Assembly (NCBI GenBank): GCA_002310235.1
Contig: DBYO01000023.1
Coordinates: 1 to 14,177, forward strand
Direction: 5' to 3'
DNA length: 14,177 nt
Origin: Bacteroidales bacterium UBA1184
GTDB taxonomy: Bacteria > Bacteroidota > Bacteroidia > Bacteroidales > ML635J-15
The position numbers and the translations under genes were made by a program. Position 1 is the stretch's first letter. Every line of letters starts with the position of its first letter. The notes beneath the pieces are model-generated. The model was not told where the DNA came from. It saw nothing but the letters and a program-made list of their open reading frames with translations, and ran no database searches. Below are positions 7,015 through 13,121 of this stretch, in pieces.

Positions 7015-7874
7015 ATGGAAAGGATAATTGTCCCTATAGATTTCTCCGAGGAATCAATGAAAGGTTTGGATTTGGCTATAATTTATGCCAACAAGTTCTT
7101 CTGCGACATACAGATGGTTCATGTTCAGTCGAAAAAGCACGGCCGCTCTGCAGATTCATTTCGAAAACCAGTACAATTCGATTGTCGAGAATTTTGAAGA
7201 ATTGATTACCGAATATAAGCCGAAGCTGAATTCGGTGAGCAGGCTTACCTATATAATTAAGAATGGTAGCGTACACGAAGAAGTTGTAAATCAGGCAAAC
7301 GCTTTCGACGACTCGATGATTATATGCTCGACCAACGGTACTTCTGGTTTGAGCGACTACATTCTTGGGTAGTAACGCATACCGTATAATCCAGAGCACT
7401 ACAAAGCCTGTAATTTCGGTTTATTCCGATAAGTACATCGGCGATGTTAAGCGCATAGTTCTTCCGCTCGACATTACCAAGGAAACCCGCGAGAAAGTTC
7501 CGCTGGTAGCAACTATCGCTAAGGCTTTCGGTGCAGAAGTTCATATCGTCAAGGTTGCTTCGTCCGACAGCGAGGGCATAAAGAACAAACTTGAAATTTA
7601 TGCTGCAACAGTCCGCAAGTACTTCGACCAGGAAGGTGTCAACTACCAGACATCTTACCTTATCGGTGACAATATCACCGACATTACCATCGAATATGCA
7701 AAGACCGTTGATGCCGACCTTATTGCAATAATGACCGAGCAGACAACTGCATTCTCGAACCTCATTCTTGGTTCGTACGCATACCAGATGCTTAACACTT
7801 CACCGATACCGGTACTTAGTGTTACACCGAAGAATCTGTATATGACAACTTACAGAGTCACTGGCGGAAACTAG
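7015..7874 (+). pseudogene. Two-domain universal stress protein, broken by two one-base frameshifts
   Basis: Three reading frames together spell one tandem UspA protein, a family of nucleotide-binding cytoplasmic proteins linked to stress and growth arrest. Frame 1 starts MERIIVPIDFSEES and is sound to about 7131. The frame then moves forward one base at the A5 run (7132-7136) and continues through a second stretch ending SDYILG, where TAG (7370-7372) would stop it. A second forward move at GGG (7367-7369) restores GSNAYRIIQ, the KPVISV strand and the whole second domain to TGGN. The two domains end alike (ILGSNAYRII and ILGSYAYQML). Removing one base at each run gives 858 bases, exactly 286 codons including stop, a normal tandem-Usp length. 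Both shifts are single extra bases at homopolymers, so sequencing error is as likely as real decay. Programmed frameshifting is possible but less likely. Confidence 0.85.
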
Positions 7875-7896
7875 AATTTTAATATTCGTTATAATT

Positions 7897-7925
7897 AAAA
7901 AAGGAAGAGCAATCTTCCTTTTTTT
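7897..7925 (+). terminator. Rho-independent terminator after the stress protein gene
   Basis: A perfect 12-base stem (AAAAAAGGAAGA / TCTTCCTTTTTT) with a GCAA tetraloop, followed by a T-run. The A-run on the 5' side means it could also work on the other strand, although no gene converges on it. Confidence 0.9.
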
Positions 7926-7971
7926 GTTTGTGTGCAATAAATGAGAGAATCTTACGTTATAAAAAATAGAT

Positions 7972-8673
7972 ATGAGTAAGGTTGTATTAATATCGGTTTT
8001 TGTGTTTGTTGCGACGATGCTTTTTTCGCAGAGCAAATATCTTGTCTATAAGGAGATGACAAGAACTGGTTATACATCGTTTATCCATGTGCTTGCAGGA
8101 GAAAAATTAGCACTGACGTATTCCGATTTTAAGATTCTCAGAAACAATCCATTTCTGGATTGTGATATGGTAAGCCGCAAGCCTGCAGGTTACAAGATGC
8201 TTCATGTGGTGGATGGAAAAGATGAGATATATGTTGCCGATGTAACTATGCCTAAGTTCAACAAGCTTAGCAAGAAATCAATAGCTGAATGTTATACGCT
8301 AGATTCGGCTTTAGTTGCGTTCTTAAAAAATATTGATCCAGAGAGAAAGGACCCCTATATGCTTTCATTGGATGAGCCGACATTGATGAAGTTTACTCCC
8401 GACATTGGCACAGGAAAGATAGGTAACTACGAATGCACAATCGGTACTATGCAGATAAGCGAATCGTATAGTTGTAAGATTTGGTATACAAAGTCCATGA
8501 ATTACAACTGGGTGTTCAAAGATGAATTCTGGCTAGTGCCTGGGACTATTGTACGTGCCGAATATTCTAACGGCATGGTGTATTGCCTCGAAAGTGTCAG
8601 CGATTCCGAACTTGTTGTCGCTAACAATACTGAATCGGTAAAAGCCGCATTGCGCTTGTTTTTGGGCAGATAA
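7972..8673 (+). CDS. Exported protein of unknown function (faintly GLPGLI-like)
   Basis: I do not recognise this 233-residue protein with confidence. Residues 1-19 form a signal peptide (hydrophobic stretch, cut near FSQ-SKY) without a lipobox, so the product should reach the periplasm or beyond. The C-terminal half has a run of segments (GNYECTIG at about 146-153, then KIWYTKSMNYNW, FWLVPGTIVRAEY, YCLESV) recalling the GYKC...WYT...GLPGLI pattern of the Bacteroidota GLPGLI family. The hallmark motif itself is replaced by WLVPGTIV, so the link is only a suggestion. No SD is obvious upstream of ATATG. The gene lies between two terminators, so it is a single-gene unit. TACGTTAT at 7953-7960 with TTTG at 7927-7930 could be a weak promoter. 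Confidence 0.75.
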   Translation: MSKVVLISVFVFVATMLFSQSKYLVYKEMTRTGYTSFIHVLAGEKLALTYSDFKILRNNPFLDCDMVSRKPAGYKMLHVVDGKDEIYVADVTMPKFNKLSKKSIAECYTLDSALVAFLKNIDPERKDPYMLSLDEPTLMKFTPDIGTGKIGNYECTIGTMQISESYSCKIWYTKSMNYNWVFKDEFWLVPGTIVRAEYSNGMVYCLESVSDSELVVANNTESVKAALRLFLGR

Positions 8674-8707
8674 CAATTTGCGAGTTTTTCATTATAAACA
8701 GAAGTAG

Positions 8708-8730
8708 AGCCACCGTGAGGTGGCTTTTTT
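8708..8730 (+). terminator. Rho-independent terminator after the exported-protein gene
   Basis: A 7-base stem AGCCACC / GGTGGCT with a GTGA tetraloop and a run of six T. It lies 34 bases after the stop codon. Confidence 0.9.
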
Positions 8731-8809
8731 AATGTAGTTAGGCGGTTATTAATATTAATAGGTATTGTTTGTATTCTTATTTATATACAAAAAACTATAA
8801 AAAATAATT

Positions 8810-8840
8810 TTTGCAGTTTGTTTCCAATTTCTTATATTTG
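8810..8840 (+). promoter_or_regulatory. Promoter of the structured RNA
   Basis: TTTG (8810-8813), 19 bases, TATATTTG (8833-8840): a full match to the phylum consensus. No protein start follows within range; the next 215 bases are a folded RNA. Transcription should begin near 8847. Confidence 0.75.
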
Positions 8841-8846
8841 CCCTTG

Positions 8847-9062
8847 GTTAGGTGTAATGCACCGAGCCGTACATATTTGATTAACGAAGCGTTATGCTTG
8901 ACTTGTAATTTGGAAACCTGAGAAATTTTCAAAAGTACTTACAAGAGGAAGGCATAATATGATTCACGCTATACGCGTGGTCTGTTATTCCCATATTCAG
9001 TAAGTACAGGTAATTCTCAGGACCTCCAAATTAGAGTGTGGCATACAGTTCCACGCTTTTTT
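8847..9062 (+). ncRNA. Structured non-coding RNA, candidate 6S RNA
   Basis: Between a consensus promoter and a terminator lies about 215 bases with a long rod-like fold. Nested pairings are 8906-8914 with 9025-9033 (9 bp, TAATTTGGA), 8917-8924 with 9014-9021 (8 bp, CCTGAGAA), 8935-8942 with 9000-9007 (8 bp, GTACTTAC) and an apical hairpin 8965-8969 with 8975-8979. An asymmetric internal bubble (8925-8934 against 9008-9013) sits in the middle of the rod. Two small hairpins precede it (8850-8869, GGTT-A-GGTG arm; 8882-8894, TAACG/CGTTA). A long duplex with a central bubble is the hallmark of 6S RNA, which binds RNA polymerase as a mimic of an open promoter, so 6S is my leading guess. The extra 5' hairpins and short rod leave room for another class. 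The transcript start is inferred. The only sizeable reading frame inside has 14 codons. Confidence 0.6.
9035..9062 (+). terminator. Terminator of the structured RNA
   Basis: AGTGTGG (9035-9041) pairs with CCACGCT (9051-9057), with one G-T pair, around a nine-base loop, followed by six T. It directly follows the basal stem of the RNA. Confidence 0.8.
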
Positions 9063-9144
9063 GTTGAATTTGCCTTTTAGGAACTGGTGGGCGTAAAAGA
9101 TAGAATTAGTGTGTTTGACCGCTTTTGATACGACAATTTTTAGC

Positions 9145-9181
9145 GTGAACCAACTTGAACCGATTTGGTACAACTTGAACC
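9145..9181 (+). promoter_or_regulatory. Three direct (G/T)TGAACC repeats, candidate operator
   Basis: GTGAACC at 9145-9151, TTGAACC at 9155-9161 and TTGAACC at 9175-9181 are spaced by exactly 10 and 20 bases, so all three face the same side of the helix. The last two extend to an 11-base match, CAACTTGAACC. They lie just upstream of the radical SAM promoter element, where an activator would bind. The regulator is unknown. Confidence 0.5.
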
Positions 9182-9204
9182 AAACGACTTGTTTGTCAGA
9201 ACTT

Positions 9205-9212
9205 TATCTTTG
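9205..9212 (+). promoter_or_regulatory. Promoter -7 element of the radical SAM gene
   Basis: TATCTTTG matches TAnnTTTG, 33 bases before the preferred start codon at 9245. There is no TTTG at 19-21 bases upstream, as would fit a promoter needing an activator at the repeats 9145-9181. The element overlaps the GTG at 9212, which argues against that codon as the start. Confidence 0.55.
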
Positions 9213-9244
9213 TGAACGAATATTTTACGAAAGGAATGAAAATA

Positions 9245-10699
9245 ATGTCAGACAATAAAAGATATTACCGCCCAGAATGGACTTGTGGCAGGTACAATGC
9301 CGAAAAGCATGTGGCAATATATTACAATCTAATTGCTGGAATGAGTTATTTCTTTGAATCATATTCTGCAGATATAATAGGTATTGTTTTAAATGTAGGT
9401 AGAAAAGGATATTTGGATTTGGATAAAATATCTTTAGATACAGGAATATCAAGGGACTCAATTGATGAATTTTTCAATATTTTGTATTCCGCAAAATTAG
9501 TAGATACAAATATTGCTAGCGATAAAGAAATCCAAAAGTATAGAGAATTTGTTAGATTTAATAGAAAGATAATAAGCGACAATGATATTATTAATGATTA
9601 TCAAGATTATTCTTCTATGAATGCTGATGATGCCGAAGATGCTTATATTGAAGCCGTTGGAGGTGTTACTGGAGTTATGCTTGAATTGACTTATTTATGT
9701 AGTGAACAATGCATTCACTGTTATAATTTAGGTGCCAAACATGATGAAACTGAAGTTAATAAAAGAGGAGATAGGATTGAGTTGGCGTTGGAAGACTACA
9801 GACGGATAATCGATGAATTTATAGAGCAAGGTTTGATCCGTGTTTGCTTGACGGGAGGAGATCCGTTTTCGAAGCCAATTGTATGGGATATAATAGAATA
9901 CTTGTATTTAAAGGACATTGCTATTGATATATATACAAATGGTCAAAACCTTATAGGTAAAGTAGATAGGCTTGCTAAGTATTATCCGAAAATAGTTGGT
10001 GTTTCAATTTATAGTGCAGTGCCAGAAGTTCACGATAAAATTACAAGAACAAAAGGTTCATTAATTAAGACACTTTCTGTTATGCAGAGGTTGTGCGAAT
10101 TGGCAGTACCTATGTATCTTAAATGTTGTGTGCTGAATATTAATTTTGAAACATATCAAACTGTATATAAGTTAGCTAGAGATTATAATGCAATGCCACA
10201 AATTGAAATTAATATTAGAAATACTGTTGATGGAAATAAGTATGCTAGCCGAAACTTGCGTTTGACAGATGAACAATATGAAAGTTTGTTTAAAGACAAG
10301 CATATTTATCCTAACATTAACGAATATAGCTTATCAAGAGTTCGTAAACGAAATAGAAATGAATCAACTTGTAAAGCTGGGAAAAATAGTTTCAATGTAA
10401 CACCTGAAGGAAACTTGATTCCTTGTTGTGCATTTCATCATGTCTTTGGAAATTTAAAGGATGAGCATCTGTCATCTATTTTGAATAGCGACAAGTTGAA
10501 GATTTGGAGGAAAACCATTCTGTCTCAATTCTTAGAATGTGATGACCATGATTATTGTTCTTTTTGTTCGATTTGTGCAGGTGAAAATTATTCAGAAAAT
10601 TCAACACCTTTTTTGCCTGCAGAAAACAAATGCTTTTTAGCAAAGAAACGATATGAATATGCATGTAAAATACATAGTAAAACAAATGGCGATGTTTGA
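9245..10699 (+). CDS. Radical SAM/SPASM peptide-modifying enzyme with PqqD-like N-terminus
   Basis: A 484-residue enzyme expected to cleave S-adenosylmethionine at a 4Fe-4S cluster and modify a peptide by radical chemistry. Starting at ATG 9245 (MSDNKRYYRPEW) places AAAGGA nine bases upstream; in-frame GTG 9212 and ATG 9236 are less likely. Regions: about 5-90, a small alpha/beta plus helical part that looks like a PqqD/RiPP-recognition domain; 145-320, the radical SAM core with CSEQCIHC (C152, C156, C159) and LTGGDP (202-207); and 376-474, a SPASM-type tail with cysteines at 376, 394, 395, 432, 438, 441, 444, 463 and 474, including CSFCSICAG, for extra clusters. This layout is typical of enzymes that make thioether or other crosslinks in RiPPs. 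A 34-codon peptide gene follows after 37 bases. No transporter or peptidase is next to it. The gene is strikingly A+T-rich, suggesting transfer. Confidence 0.9.
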   Translation: MSDNKRYYRPEWTCGRYNAEKHVAIYYNLIAGMSYFFESYSADIIGIVLNVGRKGYLDLDKISLDTGISRDSIDEFFNILYSAKLVDTNIASDKEIQKYREFVRFNRKIISDNDIINDYQDYSSMNADDAEDAYIEAVGGVTGVMLELTYLCSEQCIHCYNLGAKHDETEVNKRGDRIELALEDYRRIIDEFIEQGLIRVCLTGGDPFSKPIVWDIIEYLYLKDIAIDIYTNGQNLIGKVDRLAKYYPKIVGVSIYSAVPEVHDKITRTKGSLIKTLSVMQRLCELAVPMYLKCCVLNINFETYQTVYKLARDYNAMPQIEINIRNTVDGNKYASRNLRLTDEQYESLFKDKHIYPNINEYSLSRVRKRNRNESTCKAGKNSFNVTPEGNLIPCCAFHHVFGNLKDEHLSSILNSDKLKIWRKTILSQFLECDDHDYCSFCSICAGENYSENSTPFLPAENKCFLAKKRYEYACKIHSKTNGDV

Positions 10700-10718
10700 C
10701 AGCCAGTAATAGTCAAAC
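10694..10718 (+). other. Stem-loop between the radical SAM gene and the peptide gene
   Basis: GTTTGAC (10694-10700) pairs perfectly with GTCAAAC (10712-10718) across an 11-base loop. It includes the enzyme's stop codon and lies 18 bases before the peptide start. No strong T-run follows, so it may be a processing or stability element that lets peptide and enzyme be made at different levels. Confidence 0.45.
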
Positions 10719-10736
10719 TAATTTAATATATATATT

Positions 10737-10841
10737 ATGTCAGTAAAATTAAATTTTTCAAAGAAGTCAAATGTTGTAACAATGGCATCTTGTTCATCAA
10801 TGCCGGGAAGATCAACTTGCTCGGTTTATCCGATGATGTAG
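10737..10841 (+). CDS. Candidate RiPP precursor peptide, 34 residues, two cysteines
   Basis: This short open reading frame begins at ATG 10737, 37 bases after the radical SAM gene, and ends in TAG 17 bases before a good terminator. The N-terminal part (MSVKLNFSKK) is basic and leader-like. The C-terminal half holds both cysteines in SCSSMPGRSTCS (Cys19 and Cys28, eight residues between) and is rich in Ser, Met, Pro and Gly, ending VYPMM. Cys with nearby Ser/Thr/Met residues fits a core cross-linked by thioether bonds, as in sactipeptides or ranthipeptides, but the actual product cannot be read from sequence. There is no Gly-Gly cleavage site, and I cannot match it to a named precursor family. 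No SD is visible; the region before the start is A+T-rich, common in this phylum. Being so short it rests on context, not on homology. Confidence 0.65.
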   Translation: MSVKLNFSKKSNVVTMASCSSMPGRSTCSVYPMM

Positions 10842-10857
10842 CTTGTTACAAAGATGT

Positions 10858-10886
10858 AGATAGGAGAGCTTCTTCTCCTATCTTTT
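10858..10886 (+). terminator. Rho-independent terminator after the peptide gene
   Basis: A 10-base perfect stem (AGATAGGAGA / TCTCCTATCT, 10858-10867 and 10874-10883) with a six-base loop, running into TTTT. It closes the radical SAM-peptide unit. Confidence 0.85.
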
Positions 10887-10926
10887 ACAAAGTAATCAAT
10901 GTATAATTAAAATTAAAAGATTAAAT

Positions 10927-11151
10927 ATGCTAAATCAAGATTTTCAAGAATTAAGAAGGCAATGGAGTGTTAATTCCCAAAAGAGATTGGAAATAATTGA
11001 AGCAATGAAAGAAAATCTCATAAAACGCAACAAGAACAATAATAGTTACAGGTTTGACTATACTCAGCCAGGGAAAGTTCTGTTAATATCCAGTTGCGAA
11101 ATTGAAGAATTGCTTGCCATTGATGGAGATATGAATCCACAAGGTAAATAA
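10927..11151 (+). CDS. Small protein of unknown function, 74 residues
   Basis: I do not recognise it. Residues about 4-35 are strongly helical and charged (FQELRRQW, EIIEAMKENLIKR); the second half contains YRFDYTQPGKVLLISSCEIEELL. There is no signal peptide or membrane segment, so it should be cytoplasmic. It starts 41 bases after the terminator of the peptide gene, with no clear SD or consensus promoter, and is followed by four other small genes in the same direction. Its base composition is as A+T-rich as the radical SAM gene. Whether it belongs to that system is open. Confidence 0.6.
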   Translation: MLNQDFQELRRQWSVNSQKRLEIIEAMKENLIKRNKNNNSYRFDYTQPGKVLLISSCEIEELLAIDGDMNPQGK

Positions 11152-11192
11152 TAACAAAAAAGTGTGAAAATTATTAAAGAAAAGGTTATGTA

Positions 11193-11459
11193 ATGGACGA
11201 ACGCATAAGAAAAAAACTAGAATACTGGGTTGAGCATGAACGTCACTTCGAAGGGGGAGATGAAAAACTCTTCGAAATAGTTTGGCTCACAAAGGATGAA
11301 GAGTTGGGTTATCCCGTGTTTGTTGAGATTGCTCAAAAGGTTTCCTGCAAGGATGATCCAGGGCAGCTTTTTCTACAATATGAGTATCTGTGGCTTTTTG
11401 CAGATTATATAAACAAAATACTTCCGTTTATGGATAATTTTGAGTTAGCAAAAGAATAA
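11193..11459 (+). CDS. Small acidic protein of unknown function, 88 residues
   Basis: The sequence is rich in Glu and Asp, with aromatic residues in the C-terminal third (LQYEYLWLFADYI). There is no export signal or transmembrane segment. An AAAAGG stretch seven bases before the ATG gives a reasonable ribosome site. It begins 41 bases after the 74-residue gene and ends 13 bases before the next, so the three are probably one transcript. Small acidic cytoplasmic proteins in such clusters can be immunity proteins or inhibitors, but nothing here shows it. I know no family for it. Confidence 0.65.
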   Translation: MDERIRKKLEYWVEHERHFEGGDEKLFEIVWLTKDEELGYPVFVEIAQKVSCKDDPGQLFLQYEYLWLFADYINKILPFMDNFELAKE

Positions 11460-11472
11460 AAATTATAACAAT

Positions 11473-11955
11473 ATGAAAGAAGAACAAGTAAACATTACGG
11501 ACGATTACAGAGGAGATTTTACCGAAATTGCAGGTATTCCAACGGTTAATGGAAAACGAATGGGGTTGTTTGCGAGAAAACGCTTTAATTATTGGCGCGA
11601 TACAAATGCGGATTTCGTTGCTAAAATTAGAAAACATGAATTTGATGTGAGTGCAGAATATATTGTGTCAAAGAATGAAAATAATTCCTGCAAAACGAAA
11701 TCTTACAGCGATTATATTATGGGCGGTGGTAAATGTTATGGAGGCAATGTTGGCGATAGGGTTTCTTTTCGTCTTGTAGTACATGGCGATGGCAAGAATC
11801 CCGAAGTTAGAATACGGAAACTCCAAATGACTTGCAGTGACGAGCATGGTAATGTTAGTTTTGAAATGCTGTTTGGCGGCTTTGACTATGACAATTCGCT
11901 GGATGATTTTTTCAATGATTTTGTGGAAAATCCGAGTTATTCGTTGAAAAAATAG
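11473..11955 (+). CDS. Protein of unknown function, 160 residues
   Basis: A soluble protein with no signal peptide. The N-terminal third is basic (NGKRMGLFARKRFNYWRD) and the remainder looks like beta strands (SFRLVVHGDG, VRIRKLQMTC, VSFEMLFGGFDYD), ending in an acidic helix-like stretch (LDDFFNDFVEN). Three cysteines show no metal-site spacing. I cannot assign a family. It follows the 88-residue gene by 13 bases and is followed after 43 bases by a zinc-ribbon gene. Confidence 0.65.
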   Translation: MKEEQVNITDDYRGDFTEIAGIPTVNGKRMGLFARKRFNYWRDTNADFVAKIRKHEFDVSAEYIVSKNENNSCKTKSYSDYIMGGGKCYGGNVGDRVSFRLVVHGDGKNPEVRIRKLQMTCSDEHGNVSFEMLFGGFDYDNSLDDFFNDFVENPSYSLKK

Positions 11956-11998
11956 TAGATATAGATAGTATTTATTATAAACATTTAAAATTTGAATT

Positions 11999-12181
11999 AT
12001 GGCTTGGATTCCTTGTCAATGCTGCGGTAGAGAATATCCCGCAGAAAACAGATGGTTTGTTTGCGACAAATGCGGATACCGCGTGTGTCCGTCGTGCTTG
12101 AGCAGTCACCGTGGGAAATACAGCAGTGGCGGCTTCAAATGCAGTCAATGTATGTTTGGAACAATGAAAATGAAAAATTAA
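11999..12181 (+). CDS. Small zinc-ribbon protein, 60 residues
   Basis: Nine cysteines in 60 residues, arranged as C6-x-C8-C9, C22-x-x-C25, C30-x-x-C33 and C48-x-x-C51, with H37 between the last two pairs, make a one- or two-site zinc-binding fold (ribbon or treble-clef type) nearly certain. The end is short and basic (MKMKN). Such domains bind nucleic acid or other proteins; the partner is unknown. It starts with MAWIPCQCCGREYP and ends 10 bases before a two-helix membrane protein gene, so the two are probably co-translated and may act together. Confidence 0.75.
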   Translation: MAWIPCQCCGREYPAENRWFVCDKCGYRVCPSCLSSHRGKYSSGGFKCSQCMFGTMKMKN

Positions 12182-12191
12182 AATATTTGTT

Positions 12192-12464
12192 ATGGCTAAT
12201 AGTATTTTTGAATGGGGAAAAAAGTATAAGATTTGGATTAATGTATTGGCTATATTGTTTTTTCCTCTTGCAGTTATTGCTGGCATTACACTTGCATCAC
12301 ATTCGTTTGGTTGGGGCCTTTTCTTAGCTATATTGACCATATGTGATGTTATTGCAATATTTGTATTGGCTGGGGTGGATACTTATAAACATGGTGGCAA
12401 AGGAGCATTGCGAAATTACGCAAATGATATGCTAAATAAATTTGGTAATAATAAAAGCAGTTAG
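12192..12464 (+). CDS. Small membrane protein with two transmembrane helices, 90 residues
   Basis: Two hydrophobic segments, about 14-34 (containing NVLAILFFPLAVIAGITL) and 42-62 (containing LAILTICDVIAIFVLAG), are joined by a short Ser/His/Gly turn. The basic start (GKKYK) and basic tail (YKHGGKG...LRNY) would both face the cytoplasm by the positive-inside rule. The last gene of the cluster, it ends just before a strong terminator. No family is recognised; small two-helix proteins can be holin-like, toxin-like or complex subunits, and none of these is supported. Confidence 0.65.
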   Translation: MANSIFEWGKKYKIWINVLAILFFPLAVIAGITLASHSFGWGLFLAILTICDVIAIFVLAGVDTYKHGGKGALRNYANDMLNKFGNNKSS

Positions 12465-12475
12465 GATGTATTATT

Positions 12476-12510
12476 ACAGCAGTCGTCAACTATTCGGCTG
12501 CTGTTTTTTT
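12476..12510 (+). terminator. Rho-independent terminator of the small-gene cluster
   Basis: ACAGCAGTCG (12476-12485) pairs with CGGCTGCTGT (12495-12504), including one G-T pair, around a nine-base loop and followed by a run of T to 12510. Confidence 0.9.
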
Positions 12511-12516
12511 GCAACG

Positions 12517-12546
12517 AAAAAAGCCACCCTTTCGAGTGGCTTTTTT
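12517..12546 (-). terminator. Terminator of the oxidoreductase operon (may act both ways)
   Basis: AAAAAAGCCAC (12517-12527) and GTGGCTTTTTT (12536-12546) form an 11-base stem. On the minus strand it ends in a T-run 20 bases after the gamma-subunit stop. With the preceding hairpin it insulates two converging transcripts. Confidence 0.85.
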
Positions 12547-12566
12547 ATTAAATGTGAAAGTTAAAT

Positions 12567-13109
12567 TTACATCTTTACAACTTCTGCCTTGCCCTTTTCG
12601 ATAGCTTCCATGTTCAATGGAATAAGCTTGTGGGCGCGTTCTGGGAGAGAGTGTCTCAAACCTTCTTCAACATACTTGTTGTCGACGATTGGTCTAACCT
12701 TGAGGAAAGCACCGAGGACAATCATGTTGAAAACCTTCTGGTTACCCATGTCGGATGCCAGCTGTGCAGCTTCAATCTTGTAGATGTTGATGTCCTTGCG
12801 GGTTGGCATCTTAGTGATTCCGTTCGGGTCGAAAATCAAAGTTCCGCCAGGTTTTACTGTGCTTTCGAACTTGTCCATCGACTGCTGGTTAAGAACGATA
12901 ACCGTGTCGTACTGGGTGAGGATAGGAGAGCTAACTCTTTCGTCGCTGATGATAACGGTAACGTTTGATGTTCCGCCTCTCATTTCTGGTCCGTACGAAG
13001 GCATCCAAGCGATTTCCTGTCCCTGCATAAGTCCAGAGTATGCCAAAATCTTACCCATAGAGAGGACACCCTGTCCGCCGAATCCTGCTATAATTATTTC
13101 TTCTGTCAT
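12567..13109 (-). CDS. 2-oxoacid:ferredoxin oxidoreductase, gamma subunit
   Basis: The 180-residue protein carries the glycine-rich start AGFGGQGVLSMGK (8-20) and PSYGPEMRGGTSNV (38-51) typical of the gamma (catalytic-domain) subunit of pyruvate/2-oxoglutarate/2-oxoisovalerate:ferredoxin oxidoreductases. The length is normal for a free-standing gamma subunit. In the complex it works with the alpha and beta subunits to oxidise a 2-oxoacid with CoA, giving acyl-CoA, CO2 and reduced ferredoxin. It begins 12 bases after the beta-subunit gene and is the last gene of the operon. Separate alpha, beta and gamma genes point to a Vor/Kor-type enzyme; the substrate (branched-chain 2-oxoacid or 2-oxoglutarate) cannot be fixed from this part. 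Confidence 0.9.
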   Translation of the reverse strand: MTEEIIIAGFGGQGVLSMGKILAYSGLMQGQEIAWMPSYGPEMRGGTSNVTVIISDERVSSPILTQYDTVIVLNQQSMDKFESTVKPGGTLIFDPNGITKMPTRKDINIYKIEAAQLASDMGNQKVFNMIVLGAFLKVRPIVDNKYVEEGLRHSLPERAHKLIPLNMEAIEKGKAEVVKM

Positions 13110-13121
13110 GATCTTAAATTT

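Noticed and set aside
7367..7372. Programmed +1 frameshifting as the main reading of the broken stress protein
   Set aside because: A second shift at an A-run in the same gene has no stop or stimulator nearby, and homopolymer indels explain both. It is kept only as a minor possibility in the findings.
8959..9003. A 14-codon frame (MIHAIRVVCYSHIQ) with a purine-rich AAGAGGAAGG upstream, which could be a leader peptide or second precursor
   Set aside because: It lies wholly inside the paired arms and apical loop of the structured RNA, and its stop codon is part of the 8-bp helix. The pairing explains the sequence better than translation does.
9141..9181. The TGAACC repeats as a phage attachment site or transposon end
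   Set aside because: They are regularly phased in front of a promoter, and there is no integrase, transposase or second distant copy in the window.
9212..9244. GTG at 9212 or ATG at 9236 as the start of the radical SAM gene
   Set aside because: GTG 9212 overlaps the promoter -7 element, and ATG 9236 directly abuts the GGA that serves as ribosome site for ATG 9245.
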